42,700 nucleotides of DNA. Source: Clostridiales bacterium (GTDB lineage Bacteria; Bacillota; Clostridia; Christensenellales; Aristaeellaceae). Location: the NCBI GenBank assembly GCA_004557905.1, contig SFFH01000042.1:1-42700 (forward strand), written 5' to 3'. The notes beneath the pieces were generated by a model. The model worked only from the letters and a program-made list of their open reading frames with translations, was not told the origin of the DNA and did no database searches. The position numbers and the translations under genes were made by a program. This document shows positions 31,893-38,752 of the stretch, piece by piece. Numbering within the stretch: the first letter of the stretch is position 1; each line of letters begins with the position of its first letter.

Positions 31893-31921
31893 ATTATAGC
31901 ACAGCGCGAAATGCTTTGCAA
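31893..31921 (-). promoter_or_regulatory. Promoter of oppA
   Basis: Minus strand: TTGCAA (31916-31921), 17 bp, TATAAT (31893-31898). It faces the plus-strand promoter, and the two -10 boxes are two bases apart. Confidence 0.75.
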
Positions 31922-32006
31922 GTCCGATTTTCAAAAAATGCTTTTTTGTTCCAAAGTCCGAATATTTGCCCGCGAATCATGCATAGAGTTGGAGGATAAA
32001 GACCGA

Positions 32007-32636
32007 ATGTCGAAGATTTGCGCACATTTTGACGCGTATTTCGGGAAATGGAGCGCCTCTGTCGGCGCCCTGTGCATGCTGCTCGTCCAAAGGCGCGCCG
32101 ACGCGCAGGACGTCGCCTTCCAGTCCTTCCTGCGCCTGGGCGGCACGAAGGATCATGAGATCGGCGAGGAGGATGCGAGAATCCTCCTCTTTAGAAGCGC
32201 CGTCCGCCTGTGCGACGATTACTATTTAAAGAAGATGCACCGTCGTCCCGGCCGAAAGAAGCTCATGCAGATGTCCCTGCCCTTCCCCGTCACGGACGCG
32301 CTCGTCTCCCTGCTGCGCCTGCCCTTCAGCCGTCAGGCCGCGCTGGCGCTGACGCAGTTCGGCTTCTCCCAAAGCGAAGTCGCGGAGATTCTCGGCGTGC
32401 GCGCGCAGAAGGCGGCCCGGCTCTGCGCCGATCCCGGCATCCCCGGCTGGCAGGAGGCGCTTGCCTCCATGAGCATGACGGAGGACGAGGCGCTGGTGCT
32501 CAGCGACCGCATCTGCGAGCGCTTTGCTGAGCGCAGCGTGGACGTAGAGAACGCCATTCACGACGCGCGCAACGCCTTTGACCGCATCGCGCCGGTTCTG
32601 GCGCTGCTGGTGCTAGAATTCCGGGGAGGATCTTGA
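32007..32636 (+). CDS. Degenerate sigma-70 (ECF-like) protein
   Basis: 209 aa. The N-terminal half resembles sigma region 2 (RRADAQDVAFQSFLRLGG, then EEDARILLFRSAVRLCDDYYLKK). The second half resembles region 4 with a helix-turn-helix (PFSRQAALALTQFGFSQSEVAEILGVRAQKAARL). The match is distant, so it may be a true ECF sigma factor or a sigma-like regulator. No anti-sigma gene is adjacent. The ATG at 32007 follows GGAGG by about 11 nt. Its promoter opposes that of oppA, suggesting linked control of peptide uptake (inference). Confidence 0.6.
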   Translation: MSKICAHFDAYFGKWSASVGALCMLLVQRRADAQDVAFQSFLRLGGTKDHEIGEEDARILLFRSAVRLCDDYYLKKMHRRPGRKKLMQMSLPFPVTDALVSLLRLPFSRQAALALTQFGFSQSEVAEILGVRAQKAARLCADPGIPGWQEALASMSMTEDEALVLSDRICERFAERSVDVENAIHDARNAFDRIAPVLALLVLEFRGGS

Positions 32637-32734
32637 TTTGTCTGTGCAGTTTTAAGCAGCGTTGACAGAACCGCAATTGTCGCCTTTGGCTCCTCTGCGA
32701 TTCTTGCCGATGAGGCTTCGCCTTGATGGGTACA

Positions 32735-32806
32735 TTGGGGCCGCAGGCCCCAAACCCCGCCTGGGGACATTGTCCCCAGACCCCTTCTTCGCTTCGCGCG
32801 GTCAGA
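32735..32806. repeat. Double-hairpin GC-rich intergenic repeat
   Basis: TTGGGGCC-GCA-GGCCCCAA (32735-32753) and CTGGGGAC-ATT-GTCCCCAG (32761-32779) follow one another, each trailed by a CCCC run. They occupy the gap between the sigma-like gene and the ROK gene end and may act as a terminator or a dispersed repeat. I see no gene between 32637 and 32801. Confidence 0.6.
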
Positions 32807-33666
32807 CGCTGCCTGGGTGCTCCGCCTCCAGCGCCTGTGCGCCCAGCAGCAGCGCGCCCGTCACGCCCGCGTTCATGCCCAGCTTCGGCGGCACGATGTA
32901 CGCCGTCATGCCCTCCGCGGAGCGTCTCCTCCCGGATCATCCGGTACAGCGCGGGGTGCGTCTGCATCACCTCGCCGCCCAGCACGATGATCTCCGGGGA
33001 AATCGTCACGATCATGTTCGCGCACATCTGCGCCAGGTACTGCGCCTCCAGCGCCCAGGCCGGATGATCGTCCGTCATCAGCTTCGCCGGCAGCCCCCAG
33101 CGCTTTTCCATCGCCGGGCCGCTGGCCAGCCCCTCCAGGCAGTGCCGGTGGAACGGGCATACGCCGCCCTCCATCGGGTCGCCCTCTGCCGGGACAATCA
33201 GCATGTGCCCCAGCTCCGGGTGCACCAGGCCGTGCACCGGCTTTCCGTCGATCAGGATGCCGCCGCCGATGCCCGAGCCCACCGTGAGATAGAGCATATT
33301 CCGGGTCCCCTGCCCCGCGCCCAGGCGGTTTTCTGCCAGCGCGGAGACGTTGGCCGCCGTGTCGATCGCCATGGGCACGTGGAGCGCCTCCCTGAGCACC
33401 GGCAGCAGCGGATAGTTCTGCCACTCCTTCTTGGGCGTGCCGGTGATGTATCCGTACGTCGGCGAATCCGGATTCAGATCCAGCGGCCCGAACGAGCCGA
33501 TGCCCAGCGCCTGCACGTCAAACGCCCGGATAAACTCCACGATCTGCGGAATCGTCGCCTCCGGCGCAGCCGTCGGAAAGCTGGCGCGCTGCATCACGCC
33601 GCGCTGCGGATTGCCAACCGAGGCGGTCATGTTCGTGCCGCCCGCCTCAAGCGCTCCAATGAGCAT
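32802..33666 (-). pseudogene. ROK-family fructokinase-like gene with a 3' frameshift
   Basis: The N-terminal ATP site (GALEAGGTNMTASVGN), GSFGPLDL, the TVGSGIGGGILIDG block and the zinc site HPELGHML...GVCPFHRHCLEGLASGPAMEKRWG match ROK fructokinases (ScrK-like). After EETLR the frame is lost: the present frame runs on as a GC-driven Arg/Gly/Ala tail to 32500. The +1 frame gives MTAYIVPPKLGMNAGVTGAL, the expected family ending, with stop at 32802-32804. One extra G near 32911-32920 explains it. Without the shift the protein would be about 288 aa, the normal length. Function is uncertain. Confidence 0.8.
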
Positions 33667-33713
33667 GAATCTCCTCCTCCGTCACAGTCCCGGCGGATAG
33701 TCCGCCCTTCCTT

Positions 33714-33732
33714 TGCGCACACTGTGTGCGCA
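33714..33732. promoter_or_regulatory. 19-bp perfect palindrome (candidate operator)
   Basis: TGCGCACAC-T-GTGTGCGCA, between the divergent ROK and MATE genes and just downstream of the predicted ROK transcription start. Confidence 0.6.
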
Positions 33733-33746
33733 TCCTGAATGCCGTT

Positions 33747-33775
33747 ATGATACGCCATTCGCGCGCCGCTGTCAA
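33747..33775 (-). promoter_or_regulatory. Promoter of the ROK gene
   Basis: Minus strand: TTGACA (33770-33775), 17 bp, TATCAT (33747-33752). A plus-strand TATGAT (33746-33751) overlaps it and may serve the MATE gene, but it lacks a good -35. Confidence 0.7.
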
Positions 33776-33804
33776 ACCTTATTTTTCCAGAAGGGAGAAG
33801 AGCC

Positions 33805-35178
33805 ATGAAAACGCAAATCGCCGGCGATCTGCTCGCCGGCTCCGTCGCGCCGCTGATTCTGCGCATCGCCATGCCCAGCATGACCGCCATGCTGGCCTCC
33901 TCGATGTGCACGCTCGCGGACGCGTTGCTCCTCTCCCGGGGGAGCACCCCGCTCTCCGCCGCCGTCTCCGTCAGCTTTTCGCTGCTCACGCTCATCCAGA
34001 CGCTCGGCTTCACGCTGGGCATGGGCGCGGGCAGCTTCGTCAGCCGCAGCCTGGGCCGCGGGGACAAACCCTCCGCTTACGCCGTCGCGTCGACGGCCTT
34101 CTTCGCCGCCCTGGCGCTCTCCGTCCTGCTGTGCGTACCGGGCGCGCTGTTTGCCGCGCCGCTCGTCCGCCTGCTGGGCAGCCCGGAGGACATCGTTCCC
34201 TCCGCCGCAGCCTATGCGCGCTATGTGCTCGCCAGCGGCCCGCTGCTGTGCGCCAGCCTCGTGCTCTCCAGCCTGCTGCGCGCGCAGGGCAAGACGGCGC
34301 CCAACATGCTCGCCTTTGTCGCCGGCGCGGCCGTGGGCATTCCACTTGAATTCCTGCTCGTGCGCGTTCTGAATCTGGGCGTGCACGGCGGCGGCGTCTC
34401 GATGCTCGCGCGCGAGAGCGTCACACTCGCCATCCTGATTGCCGCCGCGCTGCGGGACAAGCATCTCGTGCGTCCCCGCCTCCGTGGCATCGCGCTGCGT
34501 CTGCGCGTCTGGCGGGACATCATGCGCTCCGGCCTGCCGACGCTGCTGCGTCAGGGGCTGATGAGCGTCTCCTCCATCCTGCTCACGCGCGTCAGCGCAT
34601 CCTTCGGCGCGTCGGCGCTGGCCGGCATGGGGCTCTGCGTGCGCGCCTCGGCACTTATCGCCTCCGCGGTGATCGGCTTTGGGCAGGGCTTTCAGCCCGT
34701 GTGCGGCGTGGCCTTCGGTGCGGGAAACATGGACCGCGTCCGGGCGGCGTACCGCTTCTGCCAGCGCTGCGTGATGTTCGCGCTGCTCCTCGTCGGCGCG
34801 GGCACGTTTCTCCTTGCGCGGCCGATGCTTGCGCTGTTTGGCCCGGAGGAGGACGTGCTCGCCTTCGCCTCCGCCGCCCTGCGCACGCAGAGCGTCGTCT
34901 TTTTTGCGCAGGGCGCGGTCATCATGATGAACATGCTCACCCAGGCGCTCGGCCTCACCGTGCGCGCCAGCCTGGTCGCCGCCAGCCGTCAGGGATTCGT
35001 GCTCATCCCGCTGCTGCTCCTGCTGCCGCGCCTGCTGGGTCAGGCCGGGCTGATCCTCTGCCAGAGCGTCAGCGACGTACTCTCGCTGCTGCTGTGCTTC
35101 TTCATCACGCGCGGCGCGCTCACAGGTTTCTCGTGCGTACGCGGCGGATGTTCGGATGCTCGGACAGCGTCTCGATGA
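33805..35178 (+). CDS. MATE-family multidrug exporter
   Basis: 457 aa with about 12 membrane helices in two MatE halves. Family blocks: GSVAPLILRIAMPSMTAMLA, TLGFTLGMGAGSFVSRSLGRGD, LRAQGKTAPNML and GFGQGFQPVCGVAFGAGNMDRV. MATE proteins use H+ or Na+ gradients to expel cationic drugs or metabolites. AAGGGAG precedes the ATG. The last residues (CVRGGCSDARTASR) are encoded inside the convergent mgtC gene, a 59-bp 3' overlap. Confidence 0.9.
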   Translation: MKTQIAGDLLAGSVAPLILRIAMPSMTAMLASSMCTLADALLLSRGSTPLSAAVSVSFSLLTLIQTLGFTLGMGAGSFVSRSLGRGDKPSAYAVASTAFFAALALSVLLCVPGALFAAPLVRLLGSPEDIVPSAAAYARYVLASGPLLCASLVLSSLLRAQGKTAPNMLAFVAGAAVGIPLEFLLVRVLNLGVHGGGVSMLARESVTLAILIAAALRDKHLVRPRLRGIALRLRVWRDIMRSGLPTLLRQGLMSVSSILLTRVSASFGASALAGMGLCVRASALIASAVIGFGQGFQPVCGVAFGAGNMDRVRAAYRFCQRCVMFALLLVGAGTFLLARPMLALFGPEEDVLAFASAALRTQSVVFFAQGAVIMMNMLTQALGLTVRASLVAASRQGFVLIPLLLLLPRLLGQAGLILCQSVSDVLSLLLCFFITRGALTGFSCVRGGCSDARTASR

Positions 35179-35848
35179 TGTCCACGTAGCTGATGCGGTT
35201 GGGCATCGTCAGCGTGTACATGTTCGTGTAGAGGTTGCCCTCCGGCCGGGCCTCCGCGTGGAAGTCCACATCCAGAATGCCGCAGCCCTTCTGCGAGAAG
35301 TATTCGCTGAGGAACGAGAGCGTCTCCTGCCGGTGAACGAACTGCACCTCCAGCTTCTTGAGCGTGTGCACATGGATGATCTTCTGCATCATCCGCAGGA
35401 TGACCAGCACGATCGCGCCCGTCATGAGCGACATGAGGATGAAGCCGGAGCCCACCGCCAGGCCGATGCACGCCGTGCACCACAGCGATGCCGCCGTCGT
35501 CAGGCCGGAGATCTTGTGCTCGGACATGAAGATCGTGCCCGCGCCCAGGAAGCCCACGCCGGAGACGACCGACGTCGTGATACGGCCCATGCTCACCCCG
35601 ACCATGGAGCCCTGGTTGAGCAGCAGCACCGCCGCGATGGTCTGCTGCTCGATCAGGGAAACCAGCGCCGCGCCCACGCACACCAGCACGTGCGTGCGCA
35701 TGCCCGCCGGACGATTCTTGATCTCACGGTCGATGCCGATCATCGCGCCGATAAACACCGCCGCTGCGATGCGCAAAAGCAGCGTGCCGATGCTCAGCGG
35801 CTGTCCAAACATGTCGATGCCGTTCAGTGCGCTCAGAATACCTTCCAT
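35120..35848 (-). CDS. mgtC: MgtC/SapB family membrane protein
   Basis: 242 aa. Four to five N-terminal helices carry the family blocks LLLRIAAAVFIGAMIGIDREIKN, PAGMRTHVLVCVGAALVSLI and VSGVGFLGAGTIF. A C-terminal cytoplasmic ACT-like domain follows (about residues 165-242). MgtC proteins support growth in low Mg2+ and, in Salmonella, survival in macrophages; in free-living bacteria the role is often membrane potential or Mg2+ homeostasis. Confidence 0.9.
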   Translation of the reverse strand: MEGILSALNGIDMFGQPLSIGTLLLRIAAAVFIGAMIGIDREIKNRPAGMRTHVLVCVGAALVSLIEQQTIAAVLLLNQGSMVGVSMGRITTSVVSGVGFLGAGTIFMSEHKISGLTTAASLWCTACIGLAVGSGFILMSLMTGAIVLVILRMMQKIIHVHTLKKLEVQFVHRQETLSFLSEYFSQKGCGILDVDFHAEARPEGNLYTNMYTLTMPNRISYVDIIETLSEHPNIRRVRTRNL

Positions 35849-35944
35849 ACAGGGAATCTCCTCCTCATCTTTTCACAAACCTGCCAACAATCCATAAAGC
35901 TTTGTTATTCATTCCACACATGGAATGTAAAATTTATGTTAAGC

Positions 35945-35973
35945 ATTATACCTCCATTCGCATCGCAATGCAA
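35945..35973 (-). promoter_or_regulatory. mgtC promoter
   Basis: Minus strand: TTGCAT (35968-35973), 17 bp, TATAAT (35945-35950). The leader is about 90 nt and AT-rich; no Mg2+ riboswitch motif was recognised. Confidence 0.65.
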
Positions 35974-36001
35974 GATGAAAATGCCCAATTTTCTTTCTTC
36001 G

Positions 36002-36030
36002 TTGACAACCTCTTCGCGCCGCTATACAAT
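36002..36030 (+). promoter_or_regulatory. Promoter of the serine hydrolase gene
   Basis: TTGACA (36002-36007), 17 bp, TACAAT (36025-36030). Confidence 0.75.
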
Positions 36031-36062
36031 ACCCTCAAAACCCTGTGATCAGGAGGCTCCCG

Positions 36063-37262
36063 ATGAAGAATCCGACGCATGATGAACGCCTTGCCCTGCG
36101 CCTGCGCGCTCAAAAAATCGCCGAAGCGCTGCCGCCGCTGCGCCGCCGCGGAGACGGCGCTCTCACCGATGAGAGCCGGGAAATCGTGCGCAGGCAGGCG
36201 GCCGCCATCCTGCGCAGAAACCGCGCGGTCGGCGCGTCCCTGGTGCTCTGCGGTCCCGGCGGCGCGGACGACGTGTTCTGCTTTGGCCATGCCCGGCTCA
36301 GGCCAAAGGCTCCGGTGACGGAAAGCACCTGCTTTCGCATCGCGTCCGTCTCCAAGCTGGTGATGAGCTTTGCCGCGCTCTCGCTCGCGGAGAGCGGCCT
36401 GCTCGATCTGGACCGCGACATTTCTGATGATTTAGGCTATGCCGTGCGCAGCCCCTTCGCCCCGGAGGTTCCGGTGACGATGCGCATGCTGCTCACGCAC
36501 ACCGCAGGCCTCACCGACAGCGGCCCCTACGGCACGCGCGGCCTGGAGGGCGCCTGCACGCTGCGCGAGCTGCTGGACGCGGACGAAAGCTGGCGTGACC
36601 GCACGCCCGGCGCCTCCTTTGAATACAGCAACCTCGGCGCGGGCGTGGCCGGCGTGGTCATCGAGCGCGCAGCCGGCCAGCCGTTTGACGACGTGCTGCA
36701 GGCGCGCGTGTTTGCTCCGCTCGGCATCCGCGCCAGCTACGACCCCCGGCGCATCGCGCCCGCGGGCGACTTGGCGAACGGCTACGCCGTGCGCGGCCTC
36801 CTTCCGCCCCGGCTCAGATACAACGCGGCCAGGCTCGCCGCCCGGCCGCCGGAGCCCTTTGATCCCGAGCGGGACTACCTCATCGCCGCCGGCCGGATGA
36901 TCACCGACAGCCGCGGGCTGGCGCGCCTGATCCGCCTGTTCGCCTCGGCAGACGGCATGGGCGTGCTTGCGCCCGCATCGCTTCAGATGATGCGCACCTG
37001 TCAGGACGGCGCGCCGGGCATTGTGCACGCCGGGCGCGGGCTCAATTGCGCCTTCCTGCCGGACGTGTTCCCCGGCTTTTCACCGGTCGGCCATCAGGGC
37101 GTGGCCTACGGCATGTGCGCCGAGCTGTTCGCCGATCCCGCTTCCGGCTGCGGCGTGGGCCTGATGACCAGCGGCGTGCGCCTCGTGCGTCAGCCCCCGC
37201 TCATGCGCGCGGGCTTTGACCTGCTGGCGCTTGGCTTTGCCGCGCAGCGCCCGGGCGATTGA
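36063..37262 (+). CDS. Beta-lactamase-fold serine hydrolase
   Basis: 399 aa, PF00144-type (class C beta-lactamase/esterase/DD-peptidase). SxxK is at about residues 95-98 (SVSK), YxN in FEYSNLGAG and the third motif HxG in PVGHQGVAYG. TMRMLLTHTAGL and the DRDISDDLGY segment are also typical. There is no signal peptide: the N-terminus is hydrophilic and Arg-rich, so it is probably cytoplasmic and more likely an esterase or peptidase than a secreted beta-lactamase. AGGAGG sits 6 nt before the ATG at 36063. Confidence 0.85.
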   Translation: MKNPTHDERLALRLRAQKIAEALPPLRRRGDGALTDESREIVRRQAAAILRRNRAVGASLVLCGPGGADDVFCFGHARLRPKAPVTESTCFRIASVSKLVMSFAALSLAESGLLDLDRDISDDLGYAVRSPFAPEVPVTMRMLLTHTAGLTDSGPYGTRGLEGACTLRELLDADESWRDRTPGASFEYSNLGAGVAGVVIERAAGQPFDDVLQARVFAPLGIRASYDPRRIAPAGDLANGYAVRGLLPPRLRYNAARLAARPPEPFDPERDYLIAAGRMITDSRGLARLIRLFASADGMGVLAPASLQMMRTCQDGAPGIVHAGRGLNCAFLPDVFPGFSPVGHQGVAYGMCAELFADPASGCGVGLMTSGVRLVRQPPLMRAGFDLLALGFAAQRPGD

Positions 37263-37264
37263 CT

Positions 37265-37294
37265 TTCACACTTGTGCCACAATTTTTCTATAAT
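37265..37294 (+). promoter_or_regulatory. htrA promoter
   Basis: TTCACA (37265-37270), 18 bp, TATAAT (37289-37294). A second TATAAT at 37335-37340 has no clear -35. Confidence 0.6.
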
Positions 37295-37393
37295 CTTTCC
37301 CCAATAGCATCATGATCCCTACACAGCTCCTGCCTATAATAGGGACCATCGAAAGAACCCAACAACACATCCCTGAAAGGAGATTTGATCATT

Positions 37394-38602
37394 ATGCGTA
37401 CTACCCGTTCTTTCCGCAAATTTCTCGCGCTGACGGCGGCGCTGGTGCTTGCCGTTACGGCCTCTGTAACCACCTTCGCTGTGGCAGAAAGCAAGGATAA
37501 GCACTTCTCCATCGTGGAAGCGGCGTCCAATGCCGATTCCCTCTCCGTATCCGAGATCGCCAAGAAGTGCCGCACCTCCGTCGTCGCCATCGAGACGGAA
37601 TCCACCGTCGTCTACAACGACTACCAGTCCGGCTACTACAATCCGTTCGGCGGCATGTTCCCGGGCTTTGGCTACGGCTATGGCTACGGCCAGGGCAACG
37701 GCCGCGGCAACCAGCGTGAATACAAGCAGACCGGCGCCGGCTCCGGCATCATCCTCTCCGAGGACGGCTACATCCTGACCAACAACCACGTCATCTCCGG
37801 CGCGGACAAGATCACCGTCTACGTCATGCCGGAGGAAGAGGGCGCCGAGGAAGCGACCTACGAGGCCACGCTGATCGGCTCCTCCGAGAGCCACGACGTC
37901 GCGGTGCTCAAGATCGACGCGAAGGGCCTGAACGCCGCCACCTTCGGCGACAGCGATCAGCTGGAGATCGGCGAGCTGGCCGTGGCCATCGGCAACCCGA
38001 TGGGCAACGTGCACGGCTCCGTCACCGCCGGCATCATCTCCGCGAAGGAGCAGGAGCTGACCATCGACGACGTGACCATCAACGCCATCCAGACCGACGC
38101 GGCCATCAACCCCGGCAACTCCGGCGGCGCGCTGTTTGACTCCTACGGCAACGTGATCGGCCTGGTCTACGCCAAGTCCTCCTCCGTCTCCATCGAAGGC
38201 ATGGGCTATGCGATCCCGGTCAACGCCATCAAGGAACTCGTCACCACCATGATCAACGATCCGGAGTCTGTGGAAGCGCAGACCAAGGGCAGCCAGATCA
38301 TGCTGGGCATCACCATCATCGAGGTCACCGAGGACATGAGCAAGCAGTACTCCATGCCGGTGGGCGTGTACATCCGCGAGGTCAGCGAGTTCAGCGCCGC
38401 TGAGCGCGCCGGCCTGACCAAGGGCGACGTCATCACCGAGTTCGCGGGCGAAACGGTCAAGACCGCCGACGATCTGAACGCGATCAAGTCCAAGCAGACC
38501 CCGGGCGACACCGTGAAGGTCAAGGTGGACCGCAACGGCCGCGAGCTGACGCTGGACATCGTCATCCCGCAGCCGACCGAGGTCGACACCCTGAGCAAGT
38601 AA
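37394..38602 (+). CDS. htrA: HtrA/DegP-type serine protease with PDZ domain
   Basis: 402 aa. A cleavable-looking signal (FLALTAALVLAVTASVTTFAVA, then ES), a Gly/Tyr-rich loop (about residues 80-108), the trypsin-like domain with triad His132 (TNNHV), Asp168 (SHDVAVL) and Ser243 (GNSGGAL), and one PDZ domain (about 300-400; VYIREVSEFSAAERAGLTKGDVI). It degrades or refolds damaged exported proteins. Many Firmicute HtrA proteins stay anchored by an uncleaved helix; here an AxA site suggests release. The ATG at 37394 follows AAAGGAG by 11 nt. Confidence 0.92.
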   Translation: MRTTRSFRKFLALTAALVLAVTASVTTFAVAESKDKHFSIVEAASNADSLSVSEIAKKCRTSVVAIETESTVVYNDYQSGYYNPFGGMFPGFGYGYGYGQGNGRGNQREYKQTGAGSGIILSEDGYILTNNHVISGADKITVYVMPEEEGAEEATYEATLIGSSESHDVAVLKIDAKGLNAATFGDSDQLEIGELAVAIGNPMGNVHGSVTAGIISAKEQELTIDDVTINAIQTDAAINPGNSGGALFDSYGNVIGLVYAKSSSVSIEGMGYAIPVNAIKELVTTMINDPESVEAQTKGSQIMLGITIIEVTEDMSKQYSMPVGVYIREVSEFSAAERAGLTKGDVITEFAGETVKTADDLNAIKSKQTPGDTVKVKVDRNGRELTLDIVIPQPTEVDTLSK

Positions 38603-38630
38603 GCGGCAGCGCATCCCCCTCGTTTCCCTT

Positions 38631-38659
38631 CCGGCTCTCCTCCGAGAGCCGGTTTTTTT
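38631..38659 (+). terminator. htrA terminator
   Basis: CCGGCTCTC/GAGAGCCGG with a 4-nt loop, then TTTTTTT. Confidence 0.92.
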
Positions 38660-38676
38660 GCGTCTTTTCCCCCGCC

Positions 38677-38705
38677 TTGCCTAAAACGCCCGCCTGTGCT
38701 ATCAT
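38677..38705 (+). promoter_or_regulatory. Promoter of the L,D-transpeptidase gene
   Basis: TTGCCT (38677-38682), 17 bp, TATCAT (38700-38705). Confidence 0.6.
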
Positions 38706-38752
38706 GAAGCCATGAACCCACATGTCCGTTTCACATTTCAGGAGGTATCCCC

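Noticed and set aside
32500..32801. The extended C-terminus of the ROK kinase frame.
   Set aside because: It is an out-of-frame tail overlapping the convergent sigma-like gene; the family ending is in another frame and stops at 32802.
36063..37262. Serine hydrolase as an antibiotic-resistance beta-lactamase.
   Set aside because: There is no signal peptide, and family motifs alone do not separate esterases or peptidases from beta-lactamases.
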